Assembly (NCBI GenBank): GCA_019638515.1
Contig: JAHBTS010000001.1
Span: 682,001-746,000 of the forward strand
Length of the DNA: 64,000 nucleotides
DNA from: Chitinophagales bacterium
GTDB lineage: Bacteria; Bacteroidota; Bacteroidia; Chitinophagales; LD1
Direction: 5' to 3'
Part shown: in pieces, positions 44,499-53,647 of the stretch
How positions within the stretch are numbered: the stretch's first letter is position 1
How the letters are laid out: each line of letters begins with the position of its first letter
The notes under the pieces: generated by a model
What the model was told of the DNA's origin: nothing
Database searches by the model: none
What the model saw: the letters and a program-made list of their open reading frames with translations, nothing else
Translations under genes and position numbers: made by a program

Positions 44499-46019
44499 AT
44501 GTTGCGAGTACAAAATATCTTGTTGTTAGTTTTTCTTGTTTGGGTAAATGCTTTAAACGCCTTACCGCCTGTTTGTTTTGAACACGAAGTGCAAACAGGA
44601 GAAACGCTGTATCGCATATCTGTAAAGTACAAAGTAAAAGTATCGGAAATTCTGGCTGTAAATCCTGAATTGGGAAAAGACCCAACATTGCGCATAGGGC
44701 AAAAAGTTTGTATTCCTAGAGTGCAGGCGGCTGTTCCGCAAAGTAGTGTTAGCCCTCAAAAGGTTACGGCACCTACTAAAGCACCTGCTATGGCCGTTAA
44801 TCCCATAAAACAGGGCGATCAATGGATTCATATCGTACAGAGGGAAGAAAGTTTTTATACAATATGCAAGAAGTATAAAATACTAGCTTACGATTTAATT
44901 TCTACCAATAATTTACCCAATACAATTATTGCAGAAAACCAGCGCCTTATCTTGCCTGCAACCGCAATTGTGGGAGAAGAAAACAGCAAGCCTGCAAGCA
45001 AAGAAGTGTCGCCTTTGGTAACTATGACCAACACTGCGGCAGAAGATGCCAAACGCGAAGTTGTTGTAGAGAAGAAAAAAGATAGCGCTCCGGCAATAAT
45101 TTCAGATAAAAATGCTGCGGTTCACATAGTAAAGCAGGGCGATACGTATTACAATATCACAAAGCGATACGGTATGAAATCTAGCGAGTTGAAAGCATTG
45201 AATAACCTTGCTTCTACAGATATAACGCTAGGGCAAAAGCTAACAGTAACAAACCGAACCGAAGCACCTATCAATACCGAAGTACATGAAGATAAAATTC
45301 CTGCAAATGCTGTGGTAATTGATATTGCAAAAGAAGTGGCAAAAAGTGAAGTAAAAACCAATGAGGTAAAAGAAGAAACTCCTGCACCTCCCATTGTAAA
45401 GAGTACAAAAAGCAATAAAGAGAAACATACCCAAAAGGTAGATGAAGAGCAGGCAAGGTTAGATATGGCTGCTGCCATAAAGCCGGAAGCTACGCCACCA
45501 AACACAGCGGCACAAAAAGAACCGGAGCTTGCAACCGTAAGTACTGCTGCAAAAGAAACTGCGGAAGAGGAGAAAAAGGAAGTTCCTCAAGCAGTTGTTG
45601 TTGAAAAGGAAGTAAGTGCAGCACCCATTGTTACCGATGCTGTAGTTGTAGATGCAACTAAGGAGATTGAAAAGCCAATTCTTTCAGCCAAGCCTGTATT
45701 GAGTTTTGCAGATGAATATGCAGTATCGTTTCAGCATAAATTGGGTAGCCAAAACTATAAAGTTAAGAAGCAGAGAGGCGTAGCGGCACTTTCCGATGCC
45801 ATTATCGGAAATGAGTACCTTGCTTACTCCAGCAGTTGCGAACCGGGTACGGTAATAAAAATTACAAACTTAATGAGCAAACGCTCTACTTATGTAAAAG
45901 TAATTGGCGGCAGCAGTAGCGATGCTATACTCACCATATCTGCAAAGTTGGCTTCGAAGTTAGATGTGTTGGATGGCGAATTTTTAGCAGAGGTAAGCAC
46001 GCTTACAAAAAATCAATAG
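44499..46019 (+). CDS. LysM-repeat envelope protein with C-terminal double-psi barrel-like domain
   Basis: This 506-residue secreted protein has a signal peptide (about 1-22) and then three LysM peptidoglycan-binding repeats: about 28-72 (Q-T-G-E-T-L-Y-R-I), about 105-150 (V-Q-R-E-E-S-F-Y-T-I) and about 208-250 (V-K-Q-G-D-T-Y-Y-N-I). A long low-complexity linker rich in Glu, Ala, Val and Lys (about 255-400) leads to a C-terminal domain that resembles the RlpA double-psi barrel (about 405-506). It may tether to and act on the cell wall. The ATG at 44499 directly follows an in-frame TTG; an exact -7 box, TACATTTG, lies at 44471-44478. Confidence 0.85.
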   Translation: MLRVQNILLLVFLVWVNALNALPPVCFEHEVQTGETLYRISVKYKVKVSEILAVNPELGKDPTLRIGQKVCIPRVQAAVPQSSVSPQKVTAPTKAPAMAVNPIKQGDQWIHIVQREESFYTICKKYKILAYDLISTNNLPNTIIAENQRLILPATAIVGEENSKPASKEVSPLVTMTNTAAEDAKREVVVEKKKDSAPAIISDKNAAVHIVKQGDTYYNITKRYGMKSSELKALNNLASTDITLGQKLTVTNRTEAPINTEVHEDKIPANAVVIDIAKEVAKSEVKTNEVKEETPAPPIVKSTKSNKEKHTQKVDEEQARLDMAAAIKPEATPPNTAAQKEPELATVSTAAKETAEEEKKEVPQAVVVEKEVSAAPIVTDAVVVDATKEIEKPILSAKPVLSFADEYAVSFQHKLGSQNYKVKKQRGVAALSDAIIGNEYLAYSSSCEPGTVIKITNLMSKRSTYVKVIGGSSSDAILTISAKLASKLDVLDGEFLAEVSTLTKNQ

Positions 46020-46067
46020 CACTTTTCTTTTCTTATTTTTCTGTTTCCTTCGCCAAAAATCATTTGT

Positions 46068-48167
46068 ATGTACTCTGCCGAAGCGCAACAAAATTTAATG
46101 CAACTCTCTCAATTATTGCTGCAAAATCAAGCAATAAAAACTGTAGAGCAGCATGTAGAAGATTTAAGGCGTGTTATCAAATTTCACGATTGGTGTTATT
46201 ATGTATTGAGTGAACAGCGCATTTCGGATTTTGATTACGATACTTTGTTTGCGCAATTAAAGCAAGCTGAAAAGCAACATCCGGAACTTGTTACCGATGA
46301 TAGCCCAACACAAAGAGTGGCGCGTGGCCTAACCGAAAATTTTGAAACTGTAACACATCTCACCTCTATGCTTTCGCTGGATAATAGTTACAGCGAGGGC
46401 GACTTACTTGAATTCGATAGGCGGGTAAAAGAATTGGTGGCTTCTGCAGAAGTGCAGTATTGCGTAGAGCCTAAGTTTGATGGCGCAAGTATTGCATTGG
46501 TATATGAGAATAACCGCTTGGTACGAGCCGCAACACGTGGCGATGGCTCCCTTGGAGAAGACATTACCAACAATGCCAAAGCATTGGCAAGTATTCCGCT
46601 TTCGGCAAATTTTTTGGCACACGGAATTTCAAAAGTTGAAATAAGAGGCGAAGTTGTTATTAAGCGAGATGTGTTTGAAAAAATGAATGCAGCACGCCAG
46701 GCAGCAGGCGAAAAAGTATTTCAGAATCCGCGAAATACAGCTGCAGGATCGCTGCGTTTAAAAAATCCTGAAGAGGTGCGGGCACGAAAATTAGAAGCTA
46801 TTTTATATCACATTTCTTTTGCAGAAGATACGCACGGGAATAACTTACTTTTGTCTAAGTTAGAGAGCCATTTTCATTGTATAGAAATACTAAATGCCTG
46901 TGGTTTTATTACTCCTTTACATGAATTAAAATGTTGTGATTCCGTTCAAGAAATTTCGGATTTTCTACACCTCTGGAACGAAAAACGCAATACTTTTAAT
47001 ATAGACACCGATGGTATGGTGGTGAAGGTAAATTCACTCACACAGCAGAATTTATGCGGCAGTACTTCACATCATCCGCGTTGGGCAATTGCATTTAAGT
47101 TTGCAGCTAAGCGAGCACAAAGTAAACTGCTAAAGGTGGAGTTTCAGGTTGGGCGCACGGGTGCTGTAACGCCTGTGGCCAAAATAGAGCCTGTACCTTT
47201 GGCGGGTGTTACTATTTCATCTGTTTCGCTGCACAACGAAGATTTTATTACAGAGAAAGATATTCGTGTAAACGATACCGTAATTGTGGAGCGAGCCGGA
47301 GAAGTTATTCCCTACATTGTGGGGGTGGTAGAACCATTGCGAACGGGCGCAGAAACAGCCATTGAATTTCCTCGAAATTGCCCATCGTGCCAAACACTTT
47401 TGGTAAAGCCGGAAGAGGAGGCCGTATGGCGTTGCGACAATGTAGATTGCCCTGCACAAACCGAAGAGCGGGCTATTCACTTTGTAAGTAAAGATGCAAT
47501 GGATATTGAAGGTTTGGGAAGATGTATTGTAATAGATTTTATTGAGCGAAAATTTATTCGGAACATAGAAGATATTTACGCTTTGCCCTATCAAGAAATA
47601 TTGGCGTTGGAAGGCTGGGGCGAAAAATCGGTGGAGAATTTAAAAGTAGGAGTAGAGGCTGCTAAAAATCGTCCGCTTTGGCGATTGATAAATGCTTTGG
47701 GCATAAGGCATGTGGGCGTTTCTACATCTAAAGATATTGCCGCACATGTGGCAGATATATTCAGTCTTGCATCGGCAGACATAGCATGGCTTACCGGCAT
47801 AGAAGGTATTGGTCCAAAGGTGGCAAAGAGTATTCGCAACTTTTTTGACAATGCTTCTAATATCGCACTATTGGAGCATTTAAAAGCTATTGGTGTAAAC
47901 ACCGTAAACAGGGCGGAAGACACTTTGGCAAAGAACAATAAACTGGAAGGAAAAACATTCTTGTTTACCGGCACTTTGCAGCGTTTTACCCGCGATAGAG
48001 CCAAGCAGTTGGTAGAAGAAAACGGAGGGAAGCTATTGAGTGGTGTATCTGCCAATCTACATTTTTTAGTGGCTGGCGCAGATGCCGGCAGTAAATTAGA
48101 GAAGGCTAAAAAGATAAGTTCAATTCAAGTAATAGATGAAGATAGTTTCTTGAAAATGATTGAATAG
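46068..48167 (+). CDS. ligA: NAD-dependent DNA ligase LigA
   Basis: This enzyme seals nicks in DNA during replication and repair with NAD+ as cofactor. The 699-residue protein has the Ia domain (about 25-85), the adenylation domain with nucleophile Lys136 (E-P-K-F-D-G-A), an OB fold (V-G-R-T-G-A-V-T-P) and a four-Cys zinc finger (N-C-P-S-C...C-D-N-V-D-C-P). A helix-hairpin-helix region (G-I-R-H-V-G; I-E-G-I-G-P-K) and a BRCT domain (about 625-699) close the protein. It carries about 20 more N-terminal residues than most LigA proteins; a later ATG at residue 11 is possible. It converges with the FAD oxidoreductase gene at 9 bp. Confidence 0.96.
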   Translation: MYSAEAQQNLMQLSQLLLQNQAIKTVEQHVEDLRRVIKFHDWCYYVLSEQRISDFDYDTLFAQLKQAEKQHPELVTDDSPTQRVARGLTENFETVTHLTSMLSLDNSYSEGDLLEFDRRVKELVASAEVQYCVEPKFDGASIALVYENNRLVRAATRGDGSLGEDITNNAKALASIPLSANFLAHGISKVEIRGEVVIKRDVFEKMNAARQAAGEKVFQNPRNTAAGSLRLKNPEEVRARKLEAILYHISFAEDTHGNNLLLSKLESHFHCIEILNACGFITPLHELKCCDSVQEISDFLHLWNEKRNTFNIDTDGMVVKVNSLTQQNLCGSTSHHPRWAIAFKFAAKRAQSKLLKVEFQVGRTGAVTPVAKIEPVPLAGVTISSVSLHNEDFITEKDIRVNDTVIVERAGEVIPYIVGVVEPLRTGAETAIEFPRNCPSCQTLLVKPEEEAVWRCDNVDCPAQTEERAIHFVSKDAMDIEGLGRCIVIDFIERKFIRNIEDIYALPYQEILALEGWGEKSVENLKVGVEAAKNRPLWRLINALGIRHVGVSTSKDIAAHVADIFSLASADIAWLTGIEGIGPKVAKSIRNFFDNASNIALLEHLKAIGVNTVNRAEDTLAKNNKLEGKTFLFTGTLQRFTRDRAKQLVEENGGKLLSGVSANLHFLVAGADAGSKLEKAKKISSIQVIDEDSFLKMIE

Positions 48168-48176
48168 GCCGATTGT

Positions 48177-49322
48177 TTATTGCAAAGATGTTGCAATGTT
48201 TTCGGCTGCAATTTCTCCTGCTAAACTTCCTATAGCCACACCCATTCCTCCCATTTTAAATGCACCAAAAGTATTGGTAGAAAGCCACTTTAAGTTTGGT
48301 TTTTTAGTTGCGCCAAATGCCATAATGCCGCTCCATTGCATGTCTATTTCAAAAGGTTGATTAGGAAGAATATGGGTACTTAATTTTTGCAACAGCAAGT
48401 TGTAAATGTGTTCATTGATATTAAATGAAGTAGTAGTTTCTTCAATAAAATCTTCGTTTCTACCTCCGCCCAATAGTACGCGGTTATCTATTTCTCGGAA
48501 ATAATAATAGCCTTCATTAAAATGAAAAATGCCTTTGAATGGAAGTGTTTTTATGGGCTTGGTAATAAGCACAATTCCTCTGCCGGGCGTTGCTTCTTCG
48601 GTGGGGAAGAGTGATGATGTAAATGCATTGGTAGCTACAATAGCTCTTTTTGCAGTAAACGAAACTGTAGCATCGGCAATGTTTCTTGCTACATTTATAT
48701 TGGTGCAAACTCCGGTATCTTCTATGTGTTTTACTTCGCAGCCTGTGTATAACTGCACCCCTTTTTCGATGGCGAGCAAGTGTAAATGTTTCATCATTTC
48801 TCCGGTGTGCAATTCGCCTTCGCAATGGTTTTGTATAATGCCTGCAAAGCAAGATTGGTTAAAGCCAAACTGTTCAATAAGGCGTGTAGATGCAATGGAA
48901 AATGTGGTTTGGTTAGTGATGCTGTGGAGTAGTTTGTTTAGCACTTCTATTTCGTTTGCTAAATACAATTCATTTGTATGGAGCAGTTCAAAACTTCCGT
49001 TTTCGCGATATTGAATTTTGGCATCGCCTAAACGTTGTCTAAGGAGTTGTAGGCCTTTAAAACGCATTTCTATCAATTGCAAAGCCTCTTTGGTACTTAG
49101 CAATTTTAAATCGCTAACAATTTCACCCACGCTTCCAATGCAGGCAAAACCTGCATTGCGCGTACTGGCTCCGGATGGTAAAACTCCACGTTCAAAAATG
49201 GCAACTGAGAGGTGCGGCAATTTTTCTTTTAGCGAAATTGCCGCACTTAAACCAGTAATGCCGCTGCCTATAATGGCAACATCTATTTGCAACAGCGATT
49301 GTTTTTCCCAATAGGAAATCAC
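48177..49322 (-). CDS. FAD-dependent oxidoreductase of the DAO family
   Basis: This 381-residue protein has the dinucleotide-binding G-S-G-I-T-G (about 17-22) preceded by V-A-I-I-G. It also has a substrate-domain segment S-T-R-N-A-G-F-A and the C-terminal G-M-G-V-A-I-G motif. The fold is that of glycine/D-amino-acid oxidases, which oxidise secondary or primary amines. The substrate is not known. It overlaps the YceI gene by 4 bp (ATGA) and lies 0.7 kb from mnmD, whose fused partner in MnmC of enteric bacteria is a DAO-family domain. Confidence 0.82.
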   Translation of the reverse strand: MISYWEKQSLLQIDVAIIGSGITGLSAAISLKEKLPHLSVAIFERGVLPSGASTRNAGFACIGSVGEIVSDLKLLSTKEALQLIEMRFKGLQLLRQRLGDAKIQYRENGSFELLHTNELYLANEIEVLNKLLHSITNQTTFSIASTRLIEQFGFNQSCFAGIIQNHCEGELHTGEMMKHLHLLAIEKGVQLYTGCEVKHIEDTGVCTNINVARNIADATVSFTAKRAIVATNAFTSSLFPTEEATPGRGIVLITKPIKTLPFKGIFHFNEGYYYFREIDNRVLLGGGRNEDFIEETTTSFNINEHIYNLLLQKLSTHILPNQPFEIDMQWSGIMAFGATKKPNLKWLSTNTFGAFKMGGMGVAIGSLAGEIAAENIATSLQ

Positions 49323-49912
49323 TTAGTCGCAGCTTTAATGTTTACTTCAAAATCAATATCGTCTGAAATAGCTTTATCGGCCAACGATGGGAAAAATGTG
49401 CCGGATTTGTAGGTAATGTCCCACTTGGTTCTGTTGATAGAAAATTTTGCCTTGCCTGTAAGAGTTTTGCCATTTACTTCTACTGTAGCAGGAAATTCAA
49501 CAGGGTTGTTTTTCCCTTTTATAGAAAGGTTGCCGAAGAAAGTGTAATTAGGTTGTCCTTTTGCTGCTCCGGCTTTAGGCACCACGCGGGTAATGGTTAA
49601 TACCGCTAATGGGAATTTATTTACACTAAAAAAATCATCGTTTTTAAGATGCTCTACAAAGTCGGCATTTTTTTGTGGGTCGCTAATGTCTTTGCAGGTA
49701 ATGGTGTTTAGGTCTATTTCAAACTTTCCTGCTTCTAGCTTGCCATTTTTGAAACCTAAGAATCCCGCTTTTAATTGCACCGTGCCATTGTGTTGGCTAG
49801 TAATTTTTTTCCCAACCCAACCCACAGTTGAGTTTTTAATATCTGCATCAAAAATTTGTGCTTGTACCAATGCGCTGATGGTAACTAATAATACTGAAAA
49901 TAATTGCTTCAT
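49319..49912 (-). CDS. YceI-family periplasmic lipid-binding-like protein
   Basis: This 197-residue protein has a signal peptide (about 1-19, L-V-Q-A-Q) and the YceI lipocalin-like barrel, which binds isoprenoid or fatty-acyl ligands in characterised members. Visible family features are the opening V-G-W-V-G-K-K, F-E-I-D-L-N-T-I, H-L-K-N-D-D-F-F and the repeated strands that close the barrel. It is followed without a gap by the FAD oxidoreductase gene (4-bp overlap). Confidence 0.9.
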   Translation of the reverse strand: MKQLFSVLLVTISALVQAQIFDADIKNSTVGWVGKKITSQHNGTVQLKAGFLGFKNGKLEAGKFEIDLNTITCKDISDPQKNADFVEHLKNDDFFSVNKFPLAVLTITRVVPKAGAAKGQPNYTFFGNLSIKGKNNPVEFPATVEVNGKTLTGKAKFSINRTKWDITYKSGTFFPSLADKAISDDIDFEVNIKAATK

Positions 49913-49988
49913 TACTTGTTGTTTATTTTTGAAATTGAAAATAGTATTAGCTGCGAATCGCTAGGAATCTCTTTACATCTTTTCGGAT

Positions 49989-50669
49989 TTAGCGTTGTTT
50001 TTTAACAGCGCGTAACATTTCTCTTTTCCCCGGTGGGCCTGGCGCTTTTTCTACCTCAAAGCCCGCTTGCAGCATGGTTCTGCGCACAATGCCTTTGCTG
50101 CAATAAGTAACTAGTATACCGTTGTTTTTGAGTGTGTCATATAGTTTTGAGAATATGGCTAAGTGCCATAATTCTTGCTGTGCGGCTGGCGCAAATGCAT
50201 CAAAAAATACAATGTCGAAATAGTGCTTGGGAAGATTGGCTTCTTGAATATTTCCATGTTCTTTTTTGAAAGAAAAATAGTTTGAAAAGGTATGTTGCTT
50301 TTCCCATTCGCAGGCATGCATTTGTGCAAAAACGGTAGTAGCTTCTTTGTTGTTGTTTAATGCTTGCGGATAGTTTAGTGCTTGCGCGGTTTCGTTACTT
50401 ATTGGGTATAATTCTATACCGTGGTAAGCCGTTTCAATTTTATTCTGCATGGCAAATTCCCACGCAAGCAAAGCATTTAGCCCTGTGCCGAATCCTACTT
50501 CAAATAGGTGTATGGGCGTTGTTGCAACTTGTTGTAAACCGTTTGATATAAACACATGGTTACTTTCTGCAATGGCACCGTGCCTCGAATGGTAAATTTC
50601 GTTGAAGTGTGGAGAAAACAAGGTGTGAGAGCCATCCTTGGTAGTAATAATTTCTACATTGGTGGGCAT
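49989..50669 (-). CDS. mnmD: tRNA 5-methylaminomethyl-2-thiouridine methyltransferase MnmD
   Basis: MnmD methylates the nm5s2U34 wobble base in certain tRNAs. The 226-residue protein is the stand-alone form of the MnmC methyltransferase domain. It has the SAM site F-E-V-G-F-G-T-G-L-N (56-65), G-I-E-L-Y-P and the catalytic-region D-A-F-A-P (157-161). It lies 11 bp after the PIG-L gene. The usual fusion partner domain is absent from this protein, but see the DAO-family gene nearby. Confidence 0.92.
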   Translation of the reverse strand: MPTNVEIITTKDGSHTLFSPHFNEIYHSRHGAIAESNHVFISNGLQQVATTPIHLFEVGFGTGLNALLAWEFAMQNKIETAYHGIELYPISNETAQALNYPQALNNNKEATTVFAQMHACEWEKQHTFSNYFSFKKEHGNIQEANLPKHYFDIVFFDAFAPAAQQELWHLAIFSKLYDTLKNNGILVTYCSKGIVRRTMLQAGFEVEKAPGPPGKREMLRAVKKQR

Positions 50670-50680
50670 GTGTAAAAAGT

Positions 50681-53137
50681 TTATGGCTTCGATATTAAAT
50701 TGGCAAGCAGGCGAAATGCTCCGGGTACACCTGCGGGCAGTTCTCTAAAGAATGAAAGCCCTGTGTACACAAATTTTCCTTTCCCGTAGCGGCAATAGAT
50801 AATAGCATTATTAAGTGGTGCTTCGCCTTCATCGTTCATACTTAAGAGCGTTTTGTATTGGCTGCTTATATCGCTCGGAAAGTATAGCCCGCGTTCTTGT
50901 ATCCATCCTTTAAAATCTTTTTCTGATATTTTGTTAGGGTAATTGAGTAATGAATCTTTAGGTTGTAAGAAAGTTACAGCGCTGTTTTCATCGGTTACTC
51001 TATCGCGCGAAATTTTAAATGGGTAAGGTCCTATTTCGTTGGTAACAAGATTTTGGTTGGTGTTGTATTGAACTAAAAGCGTGCCTCCGTTTTTTACATA
51101 AGTCATAAGTGCGGGATAGATATTTCTTAGATGTGCATCGGTATTGTAAGCGCGCACTCCTGTAACAATTGCATCAAATTTCGATAGGTCTGTTTTTTGA
51201 AATTCTGTGGTGTTTATAGTGGTTACGGTTACGCCAATTTCTTTGAGTTGCTCGGGAACTTTATCGCCTGCACCTGCAATGTAGCCAACTCTTTTTGCGG
51301 TGTTTTTTACATTGATGGCAGCGAGTTTGGCTGTGCAATTATTCAGTAAAATACATGTGGGGATGTGTGAATATTTAATTTCTTCAAAGCTGTTTTTATA
51401 TAGAGTACCATTTATGTTTAGCTGTGCACCTATGGTAAAAACGCTATCGTTTACTTTGCTATTTGTAGCTTGCAGGGTAAACTTAAACATAGTTTCATCG
51501 CCTTCTTTTTCAAATGCAAATGCGTGTTTGCCGGGAGAGCTTTCCCAACCTTGTGGCAAAAGTAATTGCACTTCGCCTGTAATGTTTTTTGCAAATGCAC
51601 GCACATTTACAGTTACCTCTTTCTGTAAACCTGTAGTAATAAAAACTTCTTGCGAAAAGTTTACAGTTGCAGGTGGTGTAATGTATAAAGGCTGGTAAAC
51701 TTCACCTTTGGAGGGATCTAACTTTTTGAATTGTACTGGTAGGTCAAAATTGAAGTCTTTGCCACCAATATTTAGAGTGAGCGTAACTGCCGATGCAGGT
51801 GCGCTGAGCGCATTGCCAATAAGTGTTGGGGTAGCTACTGTAAACATACCGGAAGTGCGTTGTTGTTGCAACCAGTATGGTTGCGAAACATCAGCGGTTT
51901 TGCTTAGCAGCAACATGCTGGTGGCGCTGGTGGTTTCGCTCAGCGGGAGCACACTGTCGCGTAAAATGGCAGCACCTGTGGAGTAAAAATTTTTGAATAC
52001 TATTTTTTCTGCGCTTCTGTTTACTACGTTTGTTGTAACCTTTAGTGTATCGTCCAATGCTGCATATTGTTTAGCGCAAATGGCTTCCATATACACACCA
52101 CTGCAAGCAACAATAAGTTGCTTTATTTGGTATAGCTTTTCTGTTTTCCATGCTGCACTTATGCTTGGCTGCTGCTCTATTGCTTCATATAATTTTATGA
52201 GGGCAGGAATTGACATAGCCGGATTTTTGAAATCGTAGTGCGCAATAATTTCGTGTATCATGTTAGGCAATGCCGAACTGCCAAATCTATTGAATGAAAT
52301 ATCTATGCCATCGGTAAGGTGTTGCTTTGGCGCATCTCCTAAAATGGTTTTCAAGAATTCTTTTTGTGAGTTTCTGTTTTTGGCAGTGCCAAAGGCTTGG
52401 CTGCTATGGCAGCTGCGGCTTTCGGCTGCTATTTCTCCATAACTTTTCCCCAATAGTGTATTGTATCCTCCTACGTCTATTTGAAATTGGTCGGGCGAAG
52501 TAGTATTCCTTCCTCCAAAGTTGAAGGTGTTCCAGAGTAATCGTTTGGTTTGCCAAGTAGTTACATCCTTTAATTGTTCGGGAAAGCGTGTTGAATCTGC
52601 TGCAGCTTTAAATGCTTCTTCGGCTATAATAGCAGAGGCTGTGTGGTGTCCGTGTCCGCCTTCTCCGGTGGTTGGGAAACGGCAAATTATTACATCGGGT
52701 TGAAATTTTCGTATCACCCAAACGGCATCTGCCAACACTTGCTCTTTATTCCAAAAGTGAAATGTTTCTTCTGGATTTTTTGAGAATCCAAAATCGAATG
52801 CACGGCTGAAAAATTGCTTGCCACCGTCAATATTTCGAGCTTGCAAAAGTTCGTGTGTGCGAATTAAACCCAGGGCTTCGGCTTGCTCGTTGCCAATTAA
52901 ATTTTGTCCGCCATCGCCACGCGTAAGCGAAAGGTAAGCAGTGCGTAAGTGTAGTTCTTTGGTAAGGTAGCTAATGAGTCGTGTGTTTTCATCATCGGGA
53001 TGTGCAGCAAAGTATAACACACTTCCGCAAACTGGTAGCGATTGCAATTGGTGAAAGATTTCAGCGGAAGTGGATGTGGCAAATACACCTCCTAGAACAA
53101 TGATTTGCAGCCAAATTGTAGCGATTGTTTTTTTCAT
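50681..53137 (-). CDS. Secreted PIG-L-family deacetylase, large form
   Basis: This 818-residue protein has a signal peptide (about 1-25) and a PIG-L/LmbE zinc deacetylase domain (about 37-300). The metal motif A-H-P-D-D-E is at 45-50 and a second metal-site segment H-G-H-H-T-A is near 167. The remaining 500 residues are beta-rich domains, followed by a C-terminal segment like a glutamine amidotransferase-fold or Rossmann domain (F-D-A-I-V-T-G-V-R-A-Y-N; G-G-T-L-L-V-Q-Y-N). This layout is common in Bacteroidota PIG-L proteins. It probably removes N-acyl groups from amino sugars in the envelope or food glycans. Confidence 0.85.
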   Translation of the reverse strand: MKKTIATIWLQIIVLGGVFATSTSAEIFHQLQSLPVCGSVLYFAAHPDDENTRLISYLTKELHLRTAYLSLTRGDGGQNLIGNEQAEALGLIRTHELLQARNIDGGKQFFSRAFDFGFSKNPEETFHFWNKEQVLADAVWVIRKFQPDVIICRFPTTGEGGHGHHTASAIIAEEAFKAAADSTRFPEQLKDVTTWQTKRLLWNTFNFGGRNTTSPDQFQIDVGGYNTLLGKSYGEIAAESRSCHSSQAFGTAKNRNSQKEFLKTILGDAPKQHLTDGIDISFNRFGSSALPNMIHEIIAHYDFKNPAMSIPALIKLYEAIEQQPSISAAWKTEKLYQIKQLIVACSGVYMEAICAKQYAALDDTLKVTTNVVNRSAEKIVFKNFYSTGAAILRDSVLPLSETTSATSMLLLSKTADVSQPYWLQQQRTSGMFTVATPTLIGNALSAPASAVTLTLNIGGKDFNFDLPVQFKKLDPSKGEVYQPLYITPPATVNFSQEVFITTGLQKEVTVNVRAFAKNITGEVQLLLPQGWESSPGKHAFAFEKEGDETMFKFTLQATNSKVNDSVFTIGAQLNINGTLYKNSFEEIKYSHIPTCILLNNCTAKLAAINVKNTAKRVGYIAGAGDKVPEQLKEIGVTVTTINTTEFQKTDLSKFDAIVTGVRAYNTDAHLRNIYPALMTYVKNGGTLLVQYNTNQNLVTNEIGPYPFKISRDRVTDENSAVTFLQPKDSLLNYPNKISEKDFKGWIQERGLYFPSDISSQYKTLLSMNDEGEAPLNNAIIYCRYGKGKFVYTGLSFFRELPAGVPGAFRLLANLISKP

Positions 53138-53162
53138 TTGAATCCTTTTTTGGGTTATTTCT

Positions 53163-53178
53163 TACTCGAAAAAGAGTA
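53163..53178. promoter_or_regulatory. Inverted repeat between two divergent genes
   Basis: TACTC (53163-53167), six bases, then GAGTA (53174-53178) form a perfect 5-bp inverted repeat in the 97-bp gap between the PIG-L gene and the small lipoprotein gene. It could be an operator; an exact -7 box (TATTTTTG) for the plus-strand gene lies further right, near 53194-53201. The case is weak without a -33 element. Confidence 0.3.
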
Positions 53179-53234
53179 TCGAAGCAAAAAAGATTATTTT
53201 TGTTTCATAATTCATTAACCAAATTTTAATTGTC

Positions 53235-53441
53235 ATGAAAAAGTTATTCTTTGCAATTGCTGCCATAGCAACCTTAGCCGCAGCCCCTTCTTGTAAAAAG
53301 TGTGGATTCTGTAAGTACCCAAATGGTTCTACAAGCGATGCTGTTTGTAAAAATACTACACTTTCTGCTTTGGGAGTAGATGAGTATTCGCAAGCAGAGG
53401 CTCAATGTGCTGCCGATGGAGGAACATGGCAAAAGAAATAA
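53235..53441 (+). CDS. Small Cys-rich lipoprotein of unknown function
   Basis: This 68-residue protein has a signal sequence (1-19) and a candidate lipobox Cys20 (A-P-S-C), followed by two closely spaced cysteines (K-K-C-G-F-C) and two more near the middle and end. It closes with the segment C-A-A-D-G-G-T-W. The paired cysteines suggest disulfides or a metal site outside the cytoplasm. The gene stands alone, divergent from PIG-L, and is followed 22 bp later by a strong terminator, so it is a monocistronic unit. Confidence 0.75.
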   Translation: MKKLFFAIAAIATLAAAPSCKKCGFCKYPNGSTSDAVCKNTTLSALGVDEYSQAEAQCAADGGTWQKK

Positions 53442-53463
53442 ATAATAGCTGTGTGTTATTACG

Positions 53464-53490
53464 AAAGCGGTGTTTATCACCGCTTTTTTT
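53464..53490 (+). terminator. Rho-independent terminator after the small lipoprotein gene
   Basis: A perfect 9-bp stem, AAAGCGGTG (53464-53472) with CACCGCTTT (53478-53486), a five-base loop and a run of seven T (53484-53490). This is the clearest terminator in the middle of the window. Confidence 0.9.
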
Positions 53491-53647
53491 ATGCCATAAT
53501 TTCAAGCTTGTTTCTACTTGCAATTGTTGGTAGAGTTGGTTCAAAAAAGAGTATGTTGAGTTGGAATATGGAAAACAATTGGATGCAACTCAATATTTAT
53601 CGCTTATTTTAATGCTTAGTTTAAGAAACCTTTTTTCTTCGTTTTCA

